DNA of 47,530 nt from NCBI GenBank assembly GCA_963640465.1, contig CAVHYP010000015.1:1-47530 (forward strand). Reading direction: 5' to 3'. This document shows, one piece after another, positions 16,433 through 24,683 of this stretch. The translations under genes were made by a program, and so were the position numbers. The notes beneath the pieces are model-generated. The model worked only from the letters and a program-made list of their open reading frames with translations. It had not been told where the DNA came from and made no database searches. The DNA is from Colivivens sp963640465. GTDB taxonomy: Bacteria > Bacteroidota > Bacteroidia > Bacteroidales > Bacteroidaceae. Numbering within the stretch: position 1 is the first letter of the stretch; each line of letters starts with the position of its first letter.

Positions 16433-17680
16433 ATGAGAGACTTTGCCAAATATACAGAATATCTGTATTCACAAGTTCCAATGTTCCAGAACATCGGAGG
16501 AGGAGCATATAAAGAAGGGCTGGAGAACACGAATATTCTTGACGAGCATTTCGGACATCCACACCGCAGTTACAAAACCATTCATATAGCAGGAACCAAT
16601 GGCAAAGGTTCCTGCTCACATTCTATAGCATCCATACTACAGGAAGCCGGCTACAAAGTCGGGCTTTATACATCGCCACATCTCACGGACTTCAGAGAAC
16701 GCATCAGAGTCAATGGAGAGAAAATCTCCGAACAATACGTGATGGACTTCATTGACAACGAGAAAGAATTCTTTGAACCACTCCACCCCACTTTCTTCGA
16801 ACTGACAACAGCATTAGCATTCAAGTATTTTGCAGACAAGAATGTCGATGTGGCAGTAATAGAAGTCGGATTGGGAGGACGACTGGACTGTACAAACATA
16901 ATCCAGCCCGACCTGTCGATAATAACCAACATAAGCCTCGACCACACACAATTCCTCGGAGATACACTTGCAAAGATTGCCAGCGAGAAAGCAGGCATCA
17001 TCAAGCAAGGCACACCCGTAGTTATAGGAGAAACAGTTGCCGAAACCAAACCAGTGTTCGTTTCCAAAGCCCAAAAAGTCGGCACCGACATTTTCTTTGC
17101 TGAAGAATACAAAGATGAAAGTCACTACGACTTTGAACTGAAAGGACTGTATCAAGAGAAAAACCTCAGGACGATTCTCTGTGCTGCATCGCATCTTATA
17201 CATATAGGATACAAAATCGAAGAAAACAACATCCGAAGAGGATTAAGTAAGGTTTGCGAGAACACAGGTTTGATGGGCAGATGGCAAACAATCAGGACCA
17301 ATCCAACTGTAGTATGTGACACTGGCCACAACATCGGAGGCATTACCTACATAACAAAGCAACTCCAGGAGCAGAAATGCGATACGCTAAGGATTGTGTT
17401 CGGTATGGTGAGCGACAAAGATGTGAACGGAGTATTGGAGATTATGCCAAAGAATGCAGTCTACTATTTCACACAGTCGTCGGTCAAACGCGCAATGCCG
17501 CATCAGCAAATGAAGGAACTTGCCGGGCAGCACGGATTGACCGGAAATTCATTCCCTACCGTATGTGAAGCCTACGAAAAAGCGAGGGAAGAATCAAGTG
17601 TCAACGATTTCATTTTTGTCGGTGGAAGTTCGTTCATTGTTGCCGATTTCCTAATGCAAGAGAAAAAAAATCACGGATAA
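16433..17680 (+). CDS. folC: Folylpolyglutamate/dihydrofolate synthase FolC
   Basis: Adds glutamate to (dihydro)folate using ATP, making and retaining the cofactor. The 415-residue Mur-ligase-like protein has the P-loop IAGTNGKGS (52-60), the omega-loop YTSPHLTDFRERI, EVGLGGRLDCTN, NISLDHTQFLGDTLAKIASEKAGI, and the C-terminal domain entry VVCDTGHNIGG. Length and motif order match FolC. The start ATG 16433 follows a 183-base gap. Bifunctionality is typical of bacterial FolC but not provable here. Confidence 0.94.
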   Translation: MRDFAKYTEYLYSQVPMFQNIGGGAYKEGLENTNILDEHFGHPHRSYKTIHIAGTNGKGSCSHSIASILQEAGYKVGLYTSPHLTDFRERIRVNGEKISEQYVMDFIDNEKEFFEPLHPTFFELTTALAFKYFADKNVDVAVIEVGLGGRLDCTNIIQPDLSIITNISLDHTQFLGDTLAKIASEKAGIIKQGTPVVIGETVAETKPVFVSKAQKVGTDIFFAEEYKDESHYDFELKGLYQEKNLRTILCAASHLIHIGYKIEENNIRRGLSKVCENTGLMGRWQTIRTNPTVVCDTGHNIGGITYITKQLQEQKCDTLRIVFGMVSDKDVNGVLEIMPKNAVYYFTQSSVKRAMPHQQMKELAGQHGLTGNSFPTVCEAYEKAREESSVNDFIFVGGSSFIVADFLMQEKKNHG

Positions 17681-17771
17681 TCAAAATTCATTGCTATATT
17701 ATTTGCTCATTCGGGAAAAAAGTCTTTTATTTGCATTGAAATATTTTACTAATAACAAATGCAGACGTACA

Positions 17772-18860
17772 ATGAGCGAAAACATACAAGCAAACCTGTC
17801 TGGACTTCAGAGGGAAAATTTCCAAAAGGAAGTCCAAGGGAAGAAGACTGACTTGTTCTTCCTGCACAACAAAAAGGGATTCGAAGTAGCCATCACCAAC
17901 TATGGAGGGGCAATGGTTGCAATAATGGTTCCAGACCGTGAAGGTAAAGTTGCAAACGTGATTATGGGACATGACAACATCGAGGATGTCATCAACAAAC
18001 CCGAACCATTCCTCAGCACACTGATTGGACGATACGGAAACCGTATAAGCAAAGGAAAGTTCGTCCTCGACGGCAAGGAATATACACTGGCACTAAACGA
18101 TGGAGCAAATGCCCTTCATGGCGGACCAACAGGATTCCACGCCAGAATCTGGGACGCAAAACAGATTGACGACCAGACAGTAGAGTTACATTATACCGCT
18201 GCCGACATGGAAGAAGGATTTCCCGGACAGCTGGATGTAATAGTCACCTACACATTCAATGACGATAATGCGCTTGTCATTGACTATAAAGCAACAACCG
18301 ACAAAAAGACTGTAGTAAATCTCACCAGTCACGGCTATTTTGCCCTTGCAGGCATTGCCGACCCAACCCCTGTAATCGACGACATAATTTGCACCATAAA
18401 CGCAGACTATTATATTCCAGTGGATAGCGGTACTATTCCACTTGGCACAATCGAAAGCGTTGAGGATACACCATTTGATTTCCGCACACCTAAAGTCATA
18501 AGCAAAGACATCGATGCCGACGACGTTCAGATTAAGAACGGAACCGGCTATGACCATTGCTATGTACTCAACAAAAAGGAAGAGGGTGAATTGAGTTTTG
18601 CAGCAAAGATAGTCGAACCTCACAGCGGACGTACAATGGAAGTGTACACAACAGAGCCTGGAGTCCAGTTCTATACAGACAACTGGGGCAGTGGACAGAA
18701 AGGCACACACGGAGCCACCTATCCAAAGAGAAGTGCAGTATGCTTTGAGGCACAGCATTTCCCCGACACACCAAACCGTCCGTACTTCCCGTCAGTGGAA
18801 TTATGTCCTGGACAAGTTTACACACAAAAGACCATATATAAATTCGGAATAGACAAATAA
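17772..18860 (+). CDS. galM: Cytoplasmic aldose 1-epimerase (mutarotase)
   Basis: Interconverts alpha and beta anomers of galactose/glucose so GalK gets the right form. The 362-residue form starting at ATG 17772 (MSENIQANLSG) has NYGGAMVAIMVPDREG, GRYGNRISKGKF, LHGGPTGFHARIWD, the catalytic His in LTSHGYFAL and the catalytic Glu in VCFEAQHFPD. The usual TNHSYF motif reads TSHGYF here; His is kept. Open frame upstream to 17691 lacks a signal peptide pattern and a good start, so I exclude it. It lies 38 bases before galK, a galactose pair. Confidence 0.9.
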   Translation: MSENIQANLSGLQRENFQKEVQGKKTDLFFLHNKKGFEVAITNYGGAMVAIMVPDREGKVANVIMGHDNIEDVINKPEPFLSTLIGRYGNRISKGKFVLDGKEYTLALNDGANALHGGPTGFHARIWDAKQIDDQTVELHYTAADMEEGFPGQLDVIVTYTFNDDNALVIDYKATTDKKTVVNLTSHGYFALAGIADPTPVIDDIICTINADYYIPVDSGTIPLGTIESVEDTPFDFRTPKVISKDIDADDVQIKNGTGYDHCYVLNKKEEGELSFAAKIVEPHSGRTMEVYTTEPGVQFYTDNWGSGQKGTHGATYPKRSAVCFEAQHFPDTPNRPYFPSVELCPGQVYTQKTIYKFGIDK

Positions 18861-18898
18861 TAAACAAACAAGCATTCTAACTATAAAATTTGAGCAAT

Positions 18899-20059
18899 AT
18901 GAGACTAACTATTGATGATGTAAGAAGTCGCTTCGTTAAGCACTTCAATGGTGAGACTGGAACAGTTTATGCGGCACCTGGTCGTATCAATCTTATCGGA
19001 GAGCATACCGATTACAATGGAGGATTCGTATTCCCAGGTGCAGTACAGCAAGGAATCATTGCCGAGATCAAGCCGAATGGCACACGAAACATCCGTGCAT
19101 ACTCCATCGATTTGAAAGACTATTATGAATTCTCCCTTGATGACGAGAATGGACCTCGGGCAACACATTTCCGTTTCATATTCGGCGTAGCCAAAGAAAT
19201 GGCAAAGCGCGGCGTAAAAGTAGAAGGATTTGATATTGCCTTTGCAGGTGATGTTCCACTGGGAGCTGGAATGTCGTCAAGTGCAGCATTGGAGAGTTGT
19301 ATCGCCTATGGACTCAATGACATTTTCAATGGCGGACTCGACAGAATCGAACTTGCTAAAGTAGGTCAGGCAACAGAGCACAACTTCATAGGTGTCAATT
19401 GTGGTATCATGGACCAGTTCGCCTCAATGATGGGAAAGAGCGGAAACCTCGTCCGACTCGACTGCCGCTCTGGCGAATATGAATACTTCCCATGGAACCC
19501 GACTGGATATAAGTTAGTACTTATCAATTCATGTGTAAAGCATGAACTTGCAGGAAGTCCATACAACGACCGTCGTCAAAGCTGCGAAAATGTTGTCAAA
19601 GCAGTAAAGGCAAACAAGCAAGCTGTTGAAACACTGCGCGACTGCACAAAAGAAGACCTCGAATGTGTAAAGGCAGTAGTCAGCGAAGTCGACTACAAGC
19701 GTGCCAAGTTCGTATTGGATGAAATCGACAGAGTTCTTGCAGTAAGCGACGCATTGACAGCCGGCGACTATGCAACAGTTGGTGAAAAGATGTATGAGAC
19801 ACATGAAGGGCTGAGCAAAGACTATGAAGTAAGCTGCGAGGAACTCGATTTCCTTGTAAACGTAGCGCGCGACTGTGGAGTTCTCGGTTCACGTTTGATG
19901 GGCGGAGGCTTCGGAGGATGCACAATCAACCTTGTCAGCAAAGACCTCTATACCACATTCATCGAGCAGGCAAAGTCTGCATACAAAGAAAAGTTCGGCA
20001 AAGACTGCAAGGTCATCGACGTTGTAATCGGCGATGGAGCACGCAAACTGAGTGAATAA
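18899..20059 (+). CDS. galK: Galactokinase
   Basis: ATP-dependent phosphorylation of alpha-D-galactose, first committed Leloir step. The 386-residue GHMP kinase has the galactokinase signature GRINLIGEHTDYNGG (28-42), the ATP loop LGAGMSSSAAL (121-131), the catalytic base Asp172 in NCGIMDQFASMMG, and GGGFGGCTIN near the C-terminus. ATG 18899 is preferred over the TTG at 18890. galT and galE are not in the window, and the next block encodes a sodium/sugar symporter. A hairpin terminator follows at 20089. Confidence 0.96.
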   Translation: MRLTIDDVRSRFVKHFNGETGTVYAAPGRINLIGEHTDYNGGFVFPGAVQQGIIAEIKPNGTRNIRAYSIDLKDYYEFSLDDENGPRATHFRFIFGVAKEMAKRGVKVEGFDIAFAGDVPLGAGMSSSAALESCIAYGLNDIFNGGLDRIELAKVGQATEHNFIGVNCGIMDQFASMMGKSGNLVRLDCRSGEYEYFPWNPTGYKLVLINSCVKHELAGSPYNDRRQSCENVVKAVKANKQAVETLRDCTKEDLECVKAVVSEVDYKRAKFVLDEIDRVLAVSDALTAGDYATVGEKMYETHEGLSKDYEVSCEELDFLVNVARDCGVLGSRLMGGGFGGCTINLVSKDLYTTFIEQAKSAYKEKFGKDCKVIDVVIGDGARKLSE

Positions 20060-20088
20060 GACGAGAAGGAGATAAAGCCCAATAGAAG

Positions 20089-20121
20089 AAGGAGACTTCG
20101 ATAAGAAGCCTCTTTCTTTCT
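20089..20121 (+). terminator. Terminator after galK
   Basis: AAGGAG (20089-20094), A, CTTC pairs with GAAG, C, CTCTTT (to 20115) around a 5-base loop, with one A-C mismatch and a G-U pair, followed by CTTTCT. It lies 30 bases after galK and separates the galactose pair from the pentose block. Confidence 0.6.
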
Positions 20122-20228
20122 ATAGACAACAAAGCCATCGAAAGCCGTTGATTCTTCATCTCCACTTAACTAAATGCATTCTTGCAACGATGTCAACAGA
20201 TGTTTTAAGCGTTTTTTGGGGTAGAAAC

Positions 20229-20259
20229 TTTTCAATGTCGTGATATTTTAGTAAGTTTG
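20229..20259 (+). promoter_or_regulatory. Promoter of the epimerase-symporter unit
   Basis: TAAGTTTG (20252-20259) fits TAnnTTTG, and TTTT (20229-20232) lies 19 bases upstream, one base off TTTG. The TTG sometimes taken as a start at 20257 is inside this box. The start site would be near 20266. Confidence 0.6.
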
Positions 20260-20322
20260 CAATCCAAACCAATAATGAATTCAAACAAACAAGATTGTAA
20301 AACAAAAATCATTCTTAAAATT

Positions 20323-21534
20323 ATGAGAAATCTTAAGTCGATCCTACTAGGTACAGCTACTACAGTAGCAATGCTATGTGCTTGCACACAGGGAGCCAAA
20401 GAAACAGCGGCTCTGAGATCAGGTCTTAACCCTGCAGATTTTGAAGATACTTACCCTGGGGTAGTATATGATGATTCTCTCGGTTACAAAGCAGCAGAAA
20501 ACGGAGAAGGCAAGAAAGTTGCCCTCTTTACTCTGACAAATGACAACGGCATGGAAGTGTCTATCACCAACTTCGGAGGTCGTATAGTAAGCATAATGGT
20601 ACCAGATAAGGACGGAAACTTCCAGGACGTTGTCCTTGGTTTCGATAAAGTCCAGGACTATTATCCCTGGAACAACCAATCAGACTTCGGTGCAGCAATT
20701 GGACGCTATGCCAACCGCATCAACAAAGGTCAGATTACAGTTGACGGAACAATGGTCCAGCTTCCACAGAACAACTTCGGACATTGCCTGCACGGCGGTC
20801 CAACAGGATGGCAGTATCAAGTGTATGACGTTGAAGAGTCAACAGCCAATTCTCTGACTCTTGCAATGCACAGTCCAGACAAAGACAACAACTTCCCAGG
20901 AGCAGTTGAAGCAAAAGTAACTTATGACCTCAGCGATGACAATGCACTGACAATAAACTACTACGCAACAACAGACAAGAAGACAGTCATCAACATGACC
21001 AACCACTCATACTTCAACTTGAACGGTGACCCAAACCTGCCAATCACAGACAACCTTCTCACTATCAATGCCGACAACTTCACCCCTGTTGACAGCACAT
21101 ACATGACAACCGGTGAGATTGCACCAGTAGAAGGCACACCAATGGATTTCCGTACAGCAAAGGAAGTTGGCAAGGAAATTGATAATTTCGATTATGTACA
21201 GTTGAAGAATGGTAACGGCTATGACCACAACTGGGTTCTTAACAACAGCGATGACATTGACAAAGTAAAGGTTAGGCTTGAAAGTCCGAAGACAGGCATC
21301 GTGCTTGAAGTCTTCACTTCTGAACCAGGCATCCAAGTATATTCAGGAAACTTCCTTGATGGAAGTGTAACTGGAAAGAAAGGCATCGTCTACAAGCTGC
21401 GCACAGGTATCTGCCTTGAATCACAGAAATACCCAGATTCACCAAACAAGGACTGGAAAGAGTCAAACCCATGGGTAAATCCAGGAGAAGAATATGCTAG
21501 CACTTGCATCTTCAAGTTCTCCGTTGCCAAGTAA
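20323..21534 (+). CDS. Exported aldose 1-epimerase lipoprotein
   Basis: Mutarotase placed outside the cytoplasm, likely preparing arabinose or galactose anomers for the symporter encoded next. From ATG 20323 the 403-residue product begins MRNLKSILLGTATTVAML, then CAC, a lipoprotein signal with acylated Cys at 19 or 21. It has NFGGRIVSIMVPDKDG, GRYANRINKG, HGGPTGWQYQVYD, the canonical catalytic VINMTNHSYFNL, and the catalytic Glu in ICLESQKYPDSPN. An earlier ATG at 20275 would add 16 polar residues. It is 49 bases from the symporter gene. The equivalent B. thetaiotaomicron gene lies in the arabinose operon. Confidence 0.9.
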   Translation: MRNLKSILLGTATTVAMLCACTQGAKETAALRSGLNPADFEDTYPGVVYDDSLGYKAAENGEGKKVALFTLTNDNGMEVSITNFGGRIVSIMVPDKDGNFQDVVLGFDKVQDYYPWNNQSDFGAAIGRYANRINKGQITVDGTMVQLPQNNFGHCLHGGPTGWQYQVYDVEESTANSLTLAMHSPDKDNNFPGAVEAKVTYDLSDDNALTINYYATTDKKTVINMTNHSYFNLNGDPNLPITDNLLTINADNFTPVDSTYMTTGEIAPVEGTPMDFRTAKEVGKEIDNFDYVQLKNGNGYDHNWVLNNSDDIDKVKVRLESPKTGIVLEVFTSEPGIQVYSGNFLDGSVTGKKGIVYKLRTGICLESQKYPDSPNKDWKESNPWVNPGEEYASTCIFKFSVAK

Positions 21535-21583
21535 TTGTCCAGAAAACAATTAACAAACATATTAAATCAATCAAAACTATCAA

Positions 21584-23593
21584 ATGAACATTTTAGACGC
21601 TTTAAAGAACAATGGATTTGAAACAATTGATTACATCATTGTCTTCATCTACATTGTCATTCTTGTCGGATTGGGAATGTTTCTCTCGCGCGGCAAGAAA
21701 GGTCAGGAGAAATCTTCCAACGACTATTTCCTTGCTGGTAACACATTGACATGGTGGGCAGTAGGTGCATCCTTGATCGCAGCAAACATTTCGGCTGAGC
21801 AGTTCATCGGCATGTCCGGTTCTGCCTTCAAATCAGGTATTGCAATGGCTGCTTACGAGTTACAAGCTGCTTTGGCTTTGATTATCGTAGGTAAGTTCCT
21901 ATTACCTTTGATGATTAAGAAAAAGATTCTGACAATCCCTCAGTTCCTGTCTGACAGATACAACTGGGGTGTGGGACTTTCTTTCTCAATCTTCTGGCTT
22001 TTCCTTTATGTATTCATCAACCTTACATCAGTTGCATGGTTGGGAGCGCTTGCAATCAAGCAGATTCTCGGCTTGCCTAAAGTAGACGGTGTGATACTGG
22101 GAATGAATGTCGACATGACATTGATCACAATCATCCTCATTCTGTTCGTCGTAGCAGGTGTTTACTCAATCTACGGAGGTTTGGCATCAGTTGCATGGAC
22201 TGACGTCATGCAGGTTACATTCCTCGTTGGAGGTGGATTGATCACTGCTTATGCAGCACTTGACGTGATTGGAGCAAAAGTTTGGGACTGTGGTCCACTT
22301 GAGGCTCTTGGCAATATCTACGACTGGTGCATAGGTCAGGAGGGAGACAAACACTTCAACTTGGTTGTCAGCCGTAATCCGGATCTATATCCTACCATCA
22401 ATGGCCCTGTAGACCCAATCTACGCAGACGACGGTACACTTTTGCAAGACATAGGTATCAGCGACCCATACTTTGACATACCAGGCATCGTGGTTATCGT
22501 TGGTGCATTGTGGCTTACAAACCTTGGTTACTGGGGTTTCAACCAGTACATCATCCAGAAAGGTCTTGCAGCAAAGTCTCTTGACGAAGCAAAGAAAGGT
22601 ATGGTATTCGCCGGTTTCCTGAAGATTTTGATTCCATTCATCGTTTGTATCCCAGGTGTTTGTGCATTCTTCATCATGAACGGAGAAGTCAATGGAGTTC
22701 CTGTATTAGACAACCTCAAGGATAGTCTGAGTGGAGAAATCACACGTTCTGACGATGCATATCCATATTTGATCCGCAACTTCACTCCTACTGCAGTCAA
22801 AGGTTTGGCATTCGCAGCACTGGCAGCAGCAGTCATCTCATCTCTTGCTTCTATGTTCAACTCTACATCCACAATCTTCACAATGGATGTTTACAAGAAG
22901 TTCATCAACAAGAAGGCATCAGAAAAGACATTGGTTAGCGTCGGTCGTCTGACATCAGTTGCAGCTTTGATTATTGCGCTTATTGCAGTTTACCCAATCA
23001 TGGGTGGTGCAGACCAGGCCTTCCAGGTTATCCAGGAATACTCAGGATTCGTATATCCAGGTATCGTTGTAATCTTCGGACTCGGACTTCTCTGGAAGCG
23101 CAGTTCTGGTGTTGCAGCCGTTGTTGCAGCAATCGGCACATTCGTATTCTCAATCATCTTCAAGTTCACCTTGCCAGAAGTTCCGTTCCTCATCCGTATG
23201 GGTTACGTATTCCTCTGCCTTGTAGTTTTGTTCATCGGAATCTCAATGTGCAGCAAGAACACTAAGCCAGCTGAGGTACTGACTGAGAATGTTGTCAAGG
23301 CACAGCTCAAGTGGTCCAAGATTCTTTGCGTATGCGGAGTTGTACTACTCGCTGCAGGAATCTGGATGATGACCGATGAGACTTGCCGCAACTACGGAGC
23401 CGAGACAATCTTCTTCCTTGTATTGATGTTGTTCACCATCTCATGGTATCTGCACTCAAATGCAAAGGATAAGGTTGAGGACGTGAAGTCTATCGGAATA
23501 GACATCGAGATATTCAAGTCAAACACAGCATTCAATATTGGAGCATTCGGAATCATTATCATTCTGGCAATCCTCTATATTTGCTTGTGGTAA
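21584..23593 (+). CDS. Sodium/sugar symporter (SSS family, SglT type)
   Basis: Inner-membrane sodium-coupled sugar importer. The 669-residue product shows the SSS/SGLT N-terminal half with SSNDYFLAGNTLTWWAVGAS, LIAANISAEQFIGMSG, an AWLGALAIKQ segment, YSIYGGLASVAWTDVMQ, and GYWGFNQYIIQKGLAAKSL, plus many hydrophobic helices to the very C-terminus. It also has LAAAVISSLASMFNSTSTIF in the sodium-site region. Substrate is inferred from context: between an epimerase lipoprotein and araD/araA/araB it is probably L-arabinose, although galactose is possible given galK nearby. A strong terminator follows 10 bases after the stop codon. Confidence 0.92.
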   Translation: MNILDALKNNGFETIDYIIVFIYIVILVGLGMFLSRGKKGQEKSSNDYFLAGNTLTWWAVGASLIAANISAEQFIGMSGSAFKSGIAMAAYELQAALALIIVGKFLLPLMIKKKILTIPQFLSDRYNWGVGLSFSIFWLFLYVFINLTSVAWLGALAIKQILGLPKVDGVILGMNVDMTLITIILILFVVAGVYSIYGGLASVAWTDVMQVTFLVGGGLITAYAALDVIGAKVWDCGPLEALGNIYDWCIGQEGDKHFNLVVSRNPDLYPTINGPVDPIYADDGTLLQDIGISDPYFDIPGIVVIVGALWLTNLGYWGFNQYIIQKGLAAKSLDEAKKGMVFAGFLKILIPFIVCIPGVCAFFIMNGEVNGVPVLDNLKDSLSGEITRSDDAYPYLIRNFTPTAVKGLAFAALAAAVISSLASMFNSTSTIFTMDVYKKFINKKASEKTLVSVGRLTSVAALIIALIAVYPIMGGADQAFQVIQEYSGFVYPGIVVIFGLGLLWKRSSGVAAVVAAIGTFVFSIIFKFTLPEVPFLIRMGYVFLCLVVLFIGISMCSKNTKPAEVLTENVVKAQLKWSKILCVCGVVLLAAGIWMMTDETCRNYGAETIFFLVLMLFTISWYLHSNAKDKVEDVKSIGIDIEIFKSNTAFNIGAFGIIIILAILYICLW

Positions 23594-23602
23594 TCTAACT
23601 AT

Positions 23603-23637
23603 AAAGCTGCACCTATGCAAAAATAGGTGCGGCTTTT
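23603..23637 (+). terminator. Strong terminator after the symporter gene
   Basis: A 14-bp stem (23603-23616 with 23623-23636, one G-U pair) closes a 6-base loop and ends in TTTTATA. It begins 10 bases past the symporter stop, so araD and the genes after it need their own promoter or read-through. Confidence 0.88.
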
Positions 23638-23919
23638 ATACCTTATATGTAATAAGGAACTGTATATAATATAAGGAGTATATAATAATAAAGGACAACT
23701 CAAAAGAAGCGAAGTTGAGAGGAAACAAGGTCAGAATTCTTAGATAGTTCCTTTCCTGAGATTGACACAAGGTCACACACTACCAATCTTTAGAAAGGGA
23801 AGATGTAACGAAACAACATTCTGACAAACAAGACTGACAACAGCTACAGAAAAGAAGTTCTGCATTATAAAGGGAGCTGATAAATAACAAAGACTTAACA
23901 ACAGTAAAACGATAACATT
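23638..23919. other. Non-coding leader of the ara genes
   Basis: About 280 bases between the terminator and araD with no gene and no clean TAnnTTTG box on the plus strand. CAAGGTCA occurs twice (23726-23733 and 23768-23775), 42 bases apart, about four helix turns, which could be a regulator site; this is a weak suggestion. The rest is AT-rich and unremarkable. Confidence 0.4.
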
Positions 23920-24630
23920 ATGTTAGAAGCACTAAAAGAGAAAGTATTCAAGGCCAATCTTGACCTGGTGAAACAAGGTCTCGTGATTTTTACATGGGGC
24001 AATGTTTCTGGTATTGACCGTGAAAAGGGACTGGTGGTAATCAAACCATCTGGAGTCGACTACGACAAAATGAAAGTCGAAGATATGGTAGTTGTAGACC
24101 TTGAGACAGGTAAGGTTGTGGAAGGAAATTTGAATCCATCATCCGACACCCCTACCCACCTGGTTCTATACAAGGCATTCCCTAACATACAGGGAGTGGT
24201 ACATACCCATTCTACATACGCAACAGCTTTTGCACAGGCAGGTAAAGACATACCAAACATCGGAACTACACACGCAGACTACTTCTACAAGGACATTCCA
24301 TGCACAAGAGACATGACAGAAAAGGAAGTAAAGGGTCAGTATGAATTGGAAACAGGCAACGTAATCGTTGATGAGATTCTCAACATCAGAAAGATCAACC
24401 CTGACCACACACCAGCCGTGCTCGTCAAGAACCATGGTCCATTCTCATGGGGAACATCACCCGACAATGCCGTTTACAATGCAAAAGTAATGGAGCAGTG
24501 TGCAAAGATGGCGTTCGTAGCCTTGTCAGTAAATCCAAACCTGACAATGAACCCACTCTTGGTCGAGAAGCACTACATGCGCAAGCATGGTCCAAACGCA
24601 TACTACGGACAGAAAGGGCAGAAGCACTAA
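23920..24630 (+). CDS. araD: L-ribulose-5-phosphate 4-epimerase
   Basis: Converts L-ribulose 5-phosphate to D-xylulose 5-phosphate, the last arabinose-specific step. The 236-residue class II aldolase-fold protein has the zinc ligands H95 and H97 (VVHTHSTYA) and H172 (VKNHGPFSWG), with D76 in NPSSDTPTH and TWGNVSGID at the phosphate site. These positions match E. coli AraD closely. The last codons lie inside a perfect 24-bp tandem duplication. It heads araD-araA-kinase-transketolase, 54 bases before araA. An L-fuculose-phosphate aldolase role is unlikely given the neighbours. Confidence 0.94.
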   Translation: MLEALKEKVFKANLDLVKQGLVIFTWGNVSGIDREKGLVVIKPSGVDYDKMKVEDMVVVDLETGKVVEGNLNPSSDTPTHLVLYKAFPNIQGVVHTHSTYATAFAQAGKDIPNIGTTHADYFYKDIPCTRDMTEKEVKGQYELETGNVIVDEILNIRKINPDHTPAVLVKNHGPFSWGTSPDNAVYNAKVMEQCAKMAFVALSVNPNLTMNPLLVEKHYMRKHGPNAYYGQKGQKH

Positions 24631-24667
24631 TTCAACAATCAATAGAAGCACTAATTCAACAATCAAT
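24620..24667. repeat. Perfect 24-bp tandem duplication at the araD stop
   Basis: Bases 24620-24643 and 24644-24667 are identical. The first copy contains the last araD codons and stop (GAAGCACTAA); the second lies wholly in the araD-araA spacer. Perfect identity suggests a recent slippage event. Confidence 0.95.
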
Positions 24668-24683
24668 AATTAACAAAGAAAAT

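Noticed and set aside
20257..20322. Epimerase start at TTG 20257 or ATG 20275
   Set aside because: The TTG is in the -7 box, and the ATG adds polar residues before a clear lipoprotein signal starting at 20323.
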